From assembly GCA_001179505.1 (NCBI GenBank), contig CDMY01000742.1, positions 1 through 25,326 on the forward strand: DNA of 25,326 nucleotides. The letters run 5' to 3'. Of the stretch, positions 1 through 8,943 are shown one piece after another. The position numbers were made by a program, and so were the translations under genes. The notes under the pieces are model-generated. The model made no database searches. It worked only from the letters and a program-made list of their open reading frames with translations, and had not been told where the DNA came from. Numbering within the stretch: the stretch's first letter is position 1; every line of letters starts with the position of its first letter. This DNA is from Vitrella brassicaformis (lineage: Eukaryota; Sar; Vitrellaceae).

Positions 1-106
1 CGTCTCGCGGGATGAGGGTAGGTGGAGGGGGTTGAGTGTAGTCCGATACACGCTCGCTCATCCGAAAAGGAGGAGAAACAGCCGAGAAATCACCAACTCA
101 ATCATG
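1..106 (-). mobile_element. Partial copy of a GC-rich mobile element, cut by the window start
   Basis: These 106 bases match 3000-3105 with about four mismatches by eye, so they are a second copy of the element inserted at 2666-3112. The orientation is given as minus because the only plausible reading frame of the element, a cysteine-rich one, runs on the minus strand of the 2666-3112 copy. Here the sequence does not stop where the other copy does (after TCATG) but runs on into unrelated GC-richer DNA. This copy is therefore either less truncated or abuts other DNA. The family is inferred to be a non-LTR retrotransposon; see the entry at 2666. Confidence 0.7.
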
Positions 107-241
107 CCAGTGACTGATTCTTGCTGCACAGTGGGTTAGTACATAGCTGGCCCACTTACGCGTCTGACCCGCTTATACGTACTACAGAGCTGACCCACTT
201 GTTCTCCAGCGACTTCTGGAGTGATTTCTCGCTGTAAATAT
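107..241. repeat. GC-richer spacer with three short direct repeats and an inverted repeat
   Basis: This stretch lies between the mobile element copy and the AT-rich viral block. It contains three near-copies of CTGRCCCRCTT at 147-157, 164-174 and 190-200. GAGAAATCAC at 84-93 inside the mobile element recurs as its reverse complement at 221-230, so the segment could be a foldback. No coding potential is seen. It may be further mobile-element sequence or host DNA between the element and the virus. Confidence 0.5.
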
Positions 242-423
242 GAAAATATAATTGAACAACTAAATAATCATAATGAATACAAAAAATAATTGAAACACAT
301 TATACGAAATGTAAAATCAAGATTAAAGAAACTCCTATTACTGGATATGATGTATTTACACATTTTAATTATGAAGATTGTATTATGGAAATAACTAAAA
401 AAAAAGAATATTCATGCGACTAA
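242..423 (+). pseudogene. C-terminal fragment of an unrecognised viral gene
   Basis: From the first AT-rich bases an open frame runs from 242 to about 283 with viral-type codon use. After an A6 run at 281-286 a second frame, 286 to the TAA at 421-423, continues with coding-like sequence. Together they look like the last ~60 codons of one gene with a single-base frameshift in the A run. There is no plausible start: the upstream part is cut off at the junction with GC-rich DNA near 235-241. The next gene starts only four bases after its stop, which is typical of the spacing in this block. No family is recognised. Confidence 0.5.
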
Positions 424-427
424 CAAA

Positions 428-754
428 ATGGAAGTAAGTATTGAATATTTATATAATAAATTCTTCAAAGAAAAGATGGAAGATAAACCTGATAACTTTA
501 CTTATTCTGGAGTTATGAAACTTAATGATTTGATTTATGATGAAGAAGAAGAATATAGCGACAATCCTAAATCTATTCTAACATATTATCATCAATATAA
601 ATTTATTATAATAAAAACTAATGAAGAAGAAATTGAAGTAAAAATAAGTGCCGACCCTATTTGGAGAAGTGTTGATGAAGTAGATGATAGAAGTGATGAA
701 TATGAAGAATATATGGAAAATGCAATAAATTATATTCAGAACTTATTTGAATAA
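428..754 (+). CDS. Small acidic protein, unknown function
   Basis: This intact 108-codon frame starts at an ATG four bases after the preceding fragment and ends at TAA. The protein is strongly acidic, with runs of Asp and Glu around residues 37-45 and 85-95. It has a high content of Tyr, Asn and Ile, as expected from AT-rich DNA. No cysteine motif, signal peptide or membrane segment is visible, and I do not recognise the family. It sits in the left arm of the viral block with other accessory genes. Confidence 0.65.
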   Translation: MEVSIEYLYNKFFKEKMEDKPDNFTYSGVMKLNDLIYDEEEEYSDNPKSILTYYHQYKFIIIKTNEEEIEVKISADPIWRSVDEVDDRSDEYEEYMENAINYIQNLFE

Positions 755-786
755 ATATCCATTTAAATACTTTGAAGCATATTCTT

Positions 787-1317
787 TTAACGATATTTGA
801 AAATATAGACACGGAACCTCTCATTAAACCTATAATCTTTTTTCAATGTATTACTAGTTAAATATGTAAATTGATATTCATTTTCGACATCAGTAATATA
901 AAACGGAAGAGAGCAATATTCAAGAAATGGATAGTGATAATTTAATTCTATCTCAAATAATACAAAGTCTTCACTATTTTTCTTGGTTAAACCTATTACA
1001 TATCTGTTCTGCAAATCATCATTATCACTCTGCAAACAGTGAATTTTAGCATAATAATAACCCTGTGTACTAAATTTAAAACTCTTTTTTTCTTCTTCAT
1101 TGATAGTTAAATAATCAAAATCGATATTATTCAGTTGGTCAATTTCAATATCATATCTCGTTTCATTATCACAGTTAGCAGAATGGCCGACAAATGAAGC
1201 AGTGAGTATTGGGAAAGGTTGAATATAGTTTAATAGACCAGAAGGTTTTATTTCTTTTCCCCTGTGATATATTTTATCCGCAGACAAATTGTTTGTTACT
1301 ATCCAGTGTTTAGACAT
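787..1317 (-). CDS. Viral ORFan, 176 aa
   Basis: An uninterrupted frame of 176 codons starts at the ATG at 1315-1317 and ends in TAA. Upstream on the minus strand there is a TATATATA stretch (about 1322-1330) within 15 bases of the ATG, the arrangement seen at most genes in this block. The protein is rich in Tyr, Phe and Asn, has no membrane segment and no metal-binding motif, and looks like a soluble beta-rich protein. I do not recognise it. It lies in the same orientation as the two zinc-binding genes at 1335-2270, probably as a minus-strand cluster. Confidence 0.65.
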   Translation of the reverse strand: MSKHWIVTNNLSADKIYHRGKEIKPSGLLNYIQPFPILTASFVGHSANCDNETRYDIEIDQLNNIDFDYLTINEEEKKSFKFSTQGYYYAKIHCLQSDNDDLQNRYVIGLTKKNSEDFVLFEIELNYHYPFLEYCSLPFYITDVENEYQFTYLTSNTLKKDYRFNERFRVYIFKYR

Positions 1318-1334
1318 TATCTATATATATTAAA

Positions 1335-1931
1335 CTATAATATCATCTTGTGTATAATTATTATTATTCTTGATTTTTTGTCGTTTTCTTTAAATTTGAT
1401 ATTAAAGAAATCAGTAAATGTCATGCCTTCAATGTTATAGTATTCCTCTTTATATATCAGTTCATCAGTGAGTAAGGGAGAAATAGCCAAAAACTCATCT
1501 TTATCTTCATCTTCTCCTTCCCAGATTTTGTAATGCAGTGTTCTTTCTTTTTCGATTGCAAGAGCAAATTTATCAGCAAGAAATTCATACATACTTTTCA
1601 TTTTTCTTTTAATAATATCCAGTTCATCGAATGTAACAATTGGTAAGGTAAAATTATCAGCAAACTCTATAATTACTTTAATAAATTGTTTATCATTAGA
1701 AGTAATTGCTTGTGATTTACAAATTGGACATTCAAGTATACCGTAATTATTGTGTGATAATCTTAAAGGATATTTTAAAGATGGGTTATGTAAAATATAT
1801 AAATATTTGCTTTCATCTTTTTCATCAAATTCTTTTACAGCATCAATACATTTCTGGCAAAATTTGTGATTACACGGAAACTTAAATTTCTTTTTTGTTA
1901 ACTTCGATAGACAAATGGCACAATCAGTCAT
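1335..1931 (-). CDS. RING-finger protein, probable E3 ubiquitin ligase
   Basis: The 198-aa product has an N-terminal C3HC4-type RING. Visible ligands are Cys4 and Cys7 (CAIC), Cys20 and His22 (CNH), Cys25 and Cys28 (CQKC), and Cys68 and Cys71 (CPIC). The loop before the last pair is longer than usual (about 40 residues). RING domains of this kind recruit ubiquitin-loaded E2 enzymes, so a role in modifying host or viral proteins is likely but inferred. The C-terminal ~125 residues are acidic/basic mixed and not recognised. The frame is intact, ends in TAG, and has an AT-rich TATATA-containing leader upstream of its ATG. Confidence 0.8.
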   Translation of the reverse strand: MTDCAICLSKLTKKKFKFPCNHKFCQKCIDAVKEFDEKDESKYLYILHNPSLKYPLRLSHNNYGILECPICKSQAITSNDKQFIKVIIEFADNFTLPIVTFDELDIIKRKMKSMYEFLADKFALAIEKERTLHYKIWEGEDEDKDEFLAISPLLTDELIYKEEYYNIEGMTFTDFFNIKFKENDKKSRIIIIIHKMIL

Positions 1932-1967
1932 TCTGGATTATTGTTGTATTATAGTATATATTTTCAT

Positions 1968-2270
1968 TTATTGAAAACAATCCTCGTAACAGTCATAAAA
2001 GACGAAGAATGGATATTTTGGATGTCTGTATACACAGAAATCATAAATATTTATATTTTTTCCGCATTTTTTACAGGTTCGGTATTGCTTTTTTTGACAT
2101 TGTTTACATAAATGTATTCTGATAGTATTGAAATTAATTAGTTCAAAAATTGGTGCATTAATATTACAGACACTGCAAAATGGCCTAGCACGTTCTTCAT
2201 CAGGTTTTTCAACCTCTTCTAACATAAACTTATAGACTAATTCTATATCATATTCTAGATTTTCTATCAT
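1968..2270 (-). CDS. Small zinc-ribbon protein
   Basis: The 100-aa frame carries three cysteine pairs: CSVC near residue 32, CKQC near residue 55 and CKKC near residue 66, with a further Cys about ten residues later. This is a typical zinc-ribbon or treble-clef spacing, so the protein probably binds one or two zinc ions. No catalytic motif is present. It lies 36 bases upstream of the RING gene on the same strand and could act with it, but that is only inferred from position. The start ATG at 2268-2270 faces the plus-strand gene at 2358 across an 87-base AT-rich shared promoter region. Confidence 0.7.
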   Translation of the reverse strand: MIENLEYDIELVYKFMLEEVEKPDEERARPFCSVCNINAPIFELINFNTIRIHLCKQCQKKQYRTCKKCGKNINIYDFCVYRHPKYPFFVFYDCYEDCFQ

Positions 2271-2357
2271 AATTATATAAATGTTTTTCTGGTTCCTTTT
2301 GCATACTTATACTATCACCCTTTAAATAAATAGAACACTTAATATATATAGATAAAA
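2271..2357. promoter_or_regulatory. Divergent promoter region between 1968-2270 and 2358
   Basis: These 87 bases separate two genes that start in opposite directions. An AATATATATAGATA stretch at about 2341-2354 lies directly before the ATG at 2358, like the TATATA leaders of other genes in the viral block. Confidence 0.4.
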
Positions 2358-2653
2358 ATGGAAACATATAACAAATTGGTGAAAGAGTTTAAAGAGAAAA
2401 TTGAGAAGTTTGTATTACGAGAGGGTGAGGTGAAGTATAAATATATAGAAGATTTAAAAATATATGAAAAAAAACCGTATAATTTAATTAAAAGTAAACC
2501 TTTTTATGTCAGTAGAGAAAAAGAAATATTTAAATTCGATTATTTTAAGTGTAAAGTATGCGGGATGAATGTGGCAAGAACAAAAAGTTATCTGGATAGA
2601 CAGGCAATTCTAAAGGAACTAAACGAAAAATATAATGGGAAAAGAATAAAAGC

Positions 2654-3124
2654 ACCAAAATACAAGGGGGGGGAAACTGTCATTAACCGTAACACTCGTC
2701 TGTGTGTCCGTGATACTCATACAAATACAGTCCCATCAGCACGCAGAGTCAAATAGGCTCAAGGGGAGGAGGGATCAATCCCCGCCCCATCAGCACACCC
2801 CAGTCCCGCAAACCCTCCCCTCCCTCCCCCACGCAGACAGAAGCTAGTCGCACGCGCGAGAAATTTGTGCATGTGCCGCGCTTGCAGTTGAGACAGTTAG
2901 TGCAGAGGCGCTTGTGATTCCGGCAGTCACATCGTCGGCTGCATGTGGACAGCGCAGACGTCCCTTTCTCGTTGCATGCGCAACAGGGGGGCCCGCCGCC
3001 GTCTCGCGGGATGAGGATAGGTGGAGGGGGTTGGGTGTAGTCCGATACACGCTCGCTCATCCGAAAAGGAGGAGGAACAGCCAAGAAATCACCAACTCAA
3101 TCATGAGGGGGGACCAAAATACAA
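2654..3124. repeat. 12-bp target-site duplication flanking the 447-bp insertion
   Basis: ACCAAAATACAA occurs at 2654-2665 and again at 3113-3124, immediately outside the GC-rich insert. Removing one copy plus the insert restores the reading frame of the interrupted gene. Confidence 0.9.
2666..3112 (-). mobile_element. 447-bp GC-rich insertion, probable 5'-truncated non-LTR retrotransposon
   Basis: This GC-rich block interrupts an AT-rich gene and is flanked by a 12-bp direct repeat, ACCAAAATACAA, at 2654-2665 and 3113-3124. On the minus strand a frame from 3084 to 2749 contains a cysteine-rich stretch (about 3000-2840) with pairs and triplets of Cys and a His, resembling the zinc-binding tails of retroelement proteins. 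Its minus-strand 3' end (2740-2673) is identical over 68 bases to the separate short insertion at 3407-3474. Copies of different length sharing one end, with target duplications of 12-15 bp, fit 5'-truncated LINE insertions. The 3' end carries a run of eight C rather than poly(A). The LINE assignment is inference. Confidence 0.75.
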
Positions 3125-3391
3125 TTATAAACAAGTTTTGGACATTTTCAGATTAGAGAATAAAGTATTTTATCAAAGTAATTACAGAGATAAAGAACAG
3201 TTTTACAATGAAGTAAATGATAGTAATTTAAACGCTATTAATATTAAGTATGTTAACAAATGTAATATATGTGCGTCTTGTTTAAAAGGAAGAATGCAGC
3301 ATTTCAATACAAAATTTAAATCTACAAAAGAAGAAATAAAAAAATGTTTAACGCTTGAAGAATTAAGAAATATAGCGACATTCATTAAACT

Positions 3392-3489
3392 TCCTAATCT
3401 TGAAGTGCTGATGGGACTGTATTTGTATGAGTATCACGGACACACAGACGAGTGTTACGGTTAATGACAGTTTCTCCTAATCTTGAAGT
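3392..3489. repeat. 15-bp target-site duplication flanking the 68-bp insertion
   Basis: TCCTAATCTTGAAGT is present at 3392-3406 and 3475-3489 with a period of 83 bases. This is the expected product of a staggered-cut insertion event. Confidence 0.9.
3407..3474 (+). mobile_element. 68-bp solo 3'-end insertion of the same element family
   Basis: The reverse complement of these 68 bases is identical to 2673-2740. It is inserted in the opposite orientation to the larger copy. A 15-bp direct repeat, TCCTAATCTTGAAGT, flanks it at 3392-3406 and 3475-3489. Removing 83 bases restores the reading frame of the viral gene. The perfect identity suggests both insertions are recent or came from the same active source copy. 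Confidence 0.85.
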
Positions 3490-3564
3490 TTGTTTAAAAT
3501 ATGGGACAGATAAACTGTTGGATGAAATGATTAAATATGAAAAGGGAAAAGTTAATGTTCTGTA

Positions 3565-4109
3565 TTAAATAATAGATTGTAAAACCTTTTTACCATTTTC
3601 AATTTCTTCATCAATTACTTTACTACATCCATAACAGATATTAGCAGATATACTCCATATTTCATCAGGACACATCTTAATATTATTACAACGAACACAG
3701 AAAGCCAGTTTTTCACAATTTGTGCATCTTCTCTTGTATCGGTGCGTAAATTCAACTTCTGGTTCTTCTTTGTTGCAAAAACTACATTTTTTTTGCTTCG
3801 GTGGAGGCTTTAAATTTTCATATTCTTGTTTGAAGCATTCTTTACATTTATAATTCAATCCATCTTTTGTAGATTTATCCTTGCTAAATTCTTTCTGATT
3901 TTTCATAGATTGACATGCAGTGCATTTCTTACAATAATTTTCATCTATTTCTTTATGCTGTCTTTGTTTACGCAGTGTGTTTCTTCTTTCTTTCCATTAT
4001 CACATTTTCTACGGTAATTCTTATAACCATTTCCGTATTTTCCATAATGTTTAACAAATTCAATGATATTTAATTTCTGAAAGCATCTATTGCATTCACG
4101 TGTTTCCAT
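3565..4109 (-). pseudogene. Multi-CxxC zinc-finger protein with one frameshift
   Basis: The downstream frame (3906 to 3565) holds repeated pairs: CKEC, CSFC, CTNC, CVRC and CYGC. Reading upstream past its first ATG, the same frame stays open with CKKC and a further Cys. A second frame starting at the ATG at 4107-4109 carries CNRC and another Cys. The two frames join near 3980-3990 if one base is added or lost. The full product would be about 180 aa with a series of repeated treble-clef-like zinc motifs, a layout seen in small DNA-binding proteins of large DNA viruses and phages. It is convergent with the split gene at 2358-3568 and divergent from the polymerase gene. Confidence 0.65.
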
Positions 4110-4237
4110 GTTTTCTCGATATATATATTATCTTTATAAATCTTTAAATAGTAATAACCCCTTATTTTATTTTTCCCTTTAAAGATATGGAATGCTTGTT
4201 TATATAGATTGAGAAAAATATTGATACCTTTAATATA

Positions 4238-7200
4238 ATGCCTCCGAGATTTAATTTGGAAGAACTGGCAAAGAAGCATGCAGTGAGAAAACAAGGGGCA
4301 TTTTTACAGAGAAAACCTAAAATACAGAAAATAGAAGGAATGGATGGAAAAATGATTAATTGGGTTGCTAATACTGAAAAATTACAATTAATGGGAAATA
4401 ATATTAACTATTTGACAAGTGAAATAAAAGAGTATTACGAAAAAGTTGTTGAGGAATTTAAAAGTGAAAATCCAAATTTAATAGTGGAAATAAATATTAA
4501 TTTTATTTACTATCCAGAAGAAGGACAAGGTGTAAATAAGAAAACAATCGAAAAAACACACAAAGAAAGTTGTAGTTCAGTTAATGTAATCAAACATGCA
4601 TTGGAAAGTGCTATGGAAAAGTCCGTAAATCCAAGTCCCAGAACGTTTTATTTAGATAATGTTGAAATATTAATAGACCGAGGACAACCAGAAAGTGGTG
4701 GATGTAGTGGTAGAGAATATCACACAACAACTGACCCGATACCAACTCAATTTCCTCATTTTGCATCGATAAAAGGTAAGAAAATAGCGATTGACCCTAA
4801 TACATTCATGCAAGTTGATTTTACAACGCCGAAAGCCAAAAATAATAACTGTTTGTTTGCAATTAAAAGTGGACGGTAGAGCAATAAAAGCAGACAAAAT
4901 AAGACAAGATTTAGGTATTTCAAAAAACGTGCCTATTCATATCAATCAAGTTGAAGACATATTTAAGTATTACAAACATAAACTTGGTTTTTCTCAATGA
5001 AAAGGTTACATTTTAACCGATATTTTTTTAAATCAATTTAAGCATTATACGGAGGACGATGGTAATGTATTGATAGAGTTAGGAGTTGTTTATGGAAAAA
5101 TTAATGAAGGTCATTACGTTTTGATTAACGACGCTTATGAAGTTGGATTTTGTAAAAAATGTAAGTCAGAGTGGCAAAGAACACATACCGAAGAAGAGTG
5201 TAGTAAAGTTAGGAATAAAAAAATTAAAAGAAAATCATTGCAAAGAAATGAAATAGAAAAGATACAAGATAGAGTAAAAATACTTAATGTGACAGATAAA
5301 AAAGAAATTATTTATAAATACGCATTTGTGGGTTTTGATTTAGAAACGAAACAAGGAAAAAGTCTTTTATACGATAAAAACGGAAAGTTAACGGACATAT
5401 ATGCGAATGAATACATGATTAATGGAGAATATCAAATGAATAAAGGTGAAGGTTGTTTTCAGATATTTGTGGATAAATTAAAATATTTGTCAGATAAAAT
5501 TGTAACAGCATTTAATGGATGCAGATTTGATTTCTATTATTTACTTTCTTATTTAATAAATGATGGGATAGAGATTAGAAAATTGATTATCAACAATGGA
5601 AGAATCATGAGTTTTGAATTTGGAAATAACAATACAGTGTTTGATATTAATTTATTTCTCAGCACTTCATTGAAAGAAGCCTGCAAAGCTTATCAAATTC
5701 AAAATGGGAATTTGACCATAAAAAAATACAGACATGGGAAGATGTGAAGAAATGGGAATTTGAGTGGAAACCATATTTAAAATATGATGTTTTGGCGTTA
5801 ATGGAATTAATTGAAACGTTTGGACATCTTGTGTATACTCACAGACAATGTAACATCACCAGATTTATGACAGGTAGTCAAATGACTTATGATTTGTGGG
5901 CATCGCAATTGGATATTAGTGATTTAATTTGTAAACCAACAGAAGAGGAAAATAAAGTTGATAGAGAAGCGACAAGAGGTGCTCGATGTTTGCCACATAT
6001 AAGAGATTACGAAAGTTCATTATACAAGTTAATTGAAGCATTTAACTGTGTTAAAGAATTCGATGAAAAGCAGTGTATTAAACGCAAAATGGATATGCTT
6101 ACTCAAAGAGAAAAAAATAGAATAAGTATTATTAGAGATGCTAAAACGGATGAATATTTATCCTATAAATCAACACCTTTTAAATACAAAAACAAAACAT
6201 TTCACACGTCACCTTATGATATACACATGAGTATTGAATATAGAAAAATGGAAGAAAATTTATACAGGTATATTCAAGAGAAAAAAGATTTCATGGTATG
6301 TGTAGATGTCAGTAGTTTGTATCCGACTGCTATGGCAAATTATGAATATCCAATTGGAAAACGCATAAAATCATTAAATCAAAAGAGAGAATTTGAAGAC
6401 GGAAAAATTGGGATATATTACATTGAATACACACCGCCGACCAATATTAGAGTGCCAATATTAGCACGAAAAACAGAGAAACAGTGATATTGCATAATTA
6501 CAGACAATGGTTAGAATTTCGTAGAGATTACAGGTTTGAAAGTCATTCACTTACATCGGAAAAAAACTTCTTACTGTGAGAGGAGAAAAGAAAGAAAATG
6601 AGAAGAAAATAACAAAGCCCTCATATATTGGAACCTTTATTTTAGATTATTCAAAACACATAATGTTACGATACACGAAAATTATTGACCCAACACTGCA
6701 AACTCCTGTTTTCTATTACACAGACACCGATAGTTTATATTTGGATTATGAAGCGTTTGAAAAAATTAAAGCATCTGGTCAATTTAAAATAGAGGAAACA
6801 GTTGATGATAAGGATGAGAATGGAAAAGAAGTGAAAGAAGACAAAAGAGAAGAACAGATAGAAATTAATAAAGCAAAGCAGAGGAAGAAACTGGGAAAAT
6901 TAGCAGAATGTATTGTTGAAGACATAGAATTAGGTATTTTGACCAATGATATTGATGATGAAGGATTAATACTAAAAGCACGATTTGATGCACCTAAATG
7001 TTATGTTTGTGAGTATGTAGATATGAATACCAATATTTGTTTTGGTGATAATGGAAAGAAAAGAATTAAAGGAATACCTTTAAAAGAAAAAGGAGCGTCT
7101 TATAAAACTTTTGAGGAAATAAATTATGTTGAAATGAAGAAAAATACAAATGGAAATTGGTATGAGACAGGTAAGAAACACAAGGTCAAAGATACGTATT

Positions 7201-7475
7201 TTTCAAAAATAGATTTGAGTGATGTAGAAATACAACAAGACGAAAAACATTATATTACTTACGATATGTATTTTACAGATGAGCCTACAGTAATTAAGTT
7301 GCCTAATAGAATTAAAAAAGTAGCATTTAATCGAACAAAAAATCAGTTAATGAGCGGTGTGGATATATTCAGTATATTATGCAATGATGAGCAAAAAACA
7401 TTTAGAAAATCATTCTTCGATAAAATGGAATTTAAAGATGGACAATGGTATCCATCAAATTATTCTACACAATAA
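4238..7475 (+). pseudogene. polB: Protein-primed family B DNA polymerase, broken
   Basis: The polymerase would replicate the viral genome by protein priming. Pieces in order: 4238 to about 4870; about 4870-5710 with an in-frame TGA at 4998-5000; about 5712-6478; about 6469-6539; 6540-7475. A zinc-binding CKKC and a following Cys lie at about 5150-5205. Exonuclease motifs are visible: FDLET (ExoI, about 5335-5349), NGCRFD (ExoII, about 5514-5531) and YLKYDVLAL (ExoIII, about 5773-5800). Palm motif A, DVSSLYPTAM, is at 6305-6334 and motif C, YTDTDS, at 6717-6734. The Lys/Asn/Tyr-Gly motif B expected between them is not found; the frame change at 6539/6540 marks a likely deletion. At least three frameshifts, a stop and a deletion make this inactive. 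The integrase follows after 15 bases. Confidence 0.92.
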
Positions 7476-7490
7476 TATAATGATACAATA

Positions 7491-8591
7491 ATGCCATTAT
7501 CAGATAATCAGAAGAAAATATTGAGAGATATCTATTACAGTCCAGCAACCGGATATCAATCAGCAACACAACTATATCGTAAAGCAAAACAACAAGATAA
7601 AAGTATTACACAGAAAGGCGTAAAAGATTTTTTAAGTCGTCAAGAGATACAGCAGACATACATACAAGTGACGAGAGCAAAGGGTTTTAGTTTTATCGCT
7701 CCTCACAAGCGTTTTGAGTTTCAAATTGACCTTGTTTTTTTGCCCAATCCTCGATTTAATAATGGATACATCGGTTTATTGACTTGCATCGATGTATTTA
7801 CCAAAAGAGCGTGGGCTGTGCCTATTAAAGACAAAAAAGCAGGAACTATAGTAGAAGCATTTAAAGTAATACAGACAAAGCTAGGGAAACCAAATTATAT
7901 ATTCTCTGATTTAGGCAGTGAATTTTTGGGTGAATTTACTGAATATTGCAGGCAAAATAATATCACATTATTGAATTCCAAAAGTAAGTCCGTATTTGTT
8001 GAACGATGGCATAGAACGATTAAACTGATGATGAATAAAGCGTTGAGAAGCAAAAACTCAAAATCTTGGATTAGTATATTAAATGATATATTGAATAACT
8101 ATAACTCATCTTATCATACAACAATTAAAATGGCACCTAATAATGCTGTGAAGGCGGAAAACCAGGAAGAAGTCATGAAGAATATTATTAAGAGAGCACA
8201 CAGAGAGCATATTAAAATACCACTGAATAAAGGAGATAAAGTAAGAATTAGAATTGTAAAAAATGTATTTACCAGAGGGTTTAAACCTACGTTTTGAAAA
8301 GAGATATATGAAATTCAAGAGGTTAACGATAATATACCGATGACACCGTATAAAGTCAATGGAAATTATTTCATGAGGGCTGATTTATTGAAAGTAGACG
8401 CAGAAGGAGTAGAAAGAAATGTTCAACCCATGCCAATTACTGTGCAGGAGAGGCGAGAACGTGAACAGAGAATAACCCAATCAAAGCAACCTGAAAATAG
8501 GATTGGTACTCGTGCTTTCGCTAAACAGAAAGGTTTTGGATTGAAAACGCAAAGAAAAGAAGGAAGACTTGAAGATTATGAGGAACTTTAA
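7491..8591 (+). pseudogene. rve-type DDE integrase with in-frame stop
   Basis: The first 268 codons contain an N-terminal helical part and an rve (RNase H-like) core. Likely catalytic residues are Asp80 (FQIDLVF), Asp140 (SDLGSEF) and Glu171 (FVERWHRT). Thirty residues separate the last two, fewer than the ~35 usual for this family. A TGA at 8295-8297 interrupts the frame, but the same frame continues unbroken to 8591. The part behind the stop is the SH3/chromo-like C-terminal region, so one ~366-codon gene was broken by a point mutation. The adjacent PolB-integrase pair is typical of Polintons and related viruses. It would have joined the viral DNA to the host chromosome. Confidence 0.9.
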
Positions 8592-8600
8592 TCGCATTCA

Positions 8601-8924
8601 TTAAAAAACACCTGACGAAAAGACAAATAGACTATATGATGATTTAACTATAAATGCTAATACTACAATAGAAACTATTGATAAAGTAAAATTAGATCGC
8701 TCTTTGACCTCTTTTGGAAATCCAATTCCAAAAATGAATTCAAGCACCTCCATAGCACTTTTATATCCCTTATCAAGTAATACCCAAAATTCATTTAAAA
8801 TCATCTTCAAAGTATTTCGTAGCATATCACCGAATTTAGGAATATTAAGTAAATCACTCAAATTTATATTACCTAATCCACCTCCTTTCCCTCCACCTCC
8901 TATTAAATCGCCTAAAAAATCCAT
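8601..8924 (-). CDS. Glycine-rich small membrane protein A
   Basis: The 107-aa product starts at the ATG at 8922-8924 behind a TATATATT leader. Residues 5-20 are rich in Gly and Lys, then comes an amphipathic helical region (about residues 25-70), and a hydrophobic segment near residues 80-95 that should cross or enter a membrane. The same order, Gly-rich N-terminus, amphipathic helix, hydrophobic C-terminus, is seen in the next gene (8944-9219), so the two look like distant paralogues or functional partners. Small Gly-rich amphipathic proteins occur in virions of related viruses, where membrane disruption or internal capsid roles are proposed; that role is inference here. Confidence 0.65.
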   Translation of the reverse strand: MDFLGDLIGGGGKGGGLGNINLSDLLNIPKFGDMLRNTLKMILNEFWVLLDKGYKSAMEVLEFIFGIGFPKEVKERSNFTLSIVSIVVLAFIVKSSYSLFVFSSGVF

Positions 8925-8943
8925 TTAGTTAATATATAAATCC

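Larger units (their letters stand above)
2358..3568 (+). pseudogene. Viral gene of 222 codons split by two mobile-element insertions
   Basis: One reading frame is found in three pieces: 2358-2665, 3125-3405 and 3489-3568. Leaving out the two insertions and one copy of each target-site duplication gives 669 bases, exactly 223 codons including the TAA at 3566-3568, with no other frame break. The first piece has a Lys/Glu-rich helical N-terminus and a CKVC pair; the second has CNIC followed three residues later by a Cys, so a zinc-binding fold is likely. I do not recognise the family. The insertions must have followed endogenization, because the gene is otherwise undamaged. The last four bases overlap the convergent gene at 3565. 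Confidence 0.85.

Noticed and set aside
2914-3156. Plus-strand ORF across the retroelement/virus junction
   Set aside because: It only joins insertion sequence to an out-of-frame piece of the viral gene and has no independent support.
3393-3488. Insertion as an introner (intron created by transposition)
   Set aside because: A GT at 3405 and an AG at 3487-3488 would remove 84 bases, one more than the 83-base period, and break the frame. The 447-bp insert has no suitable GT at its edge.
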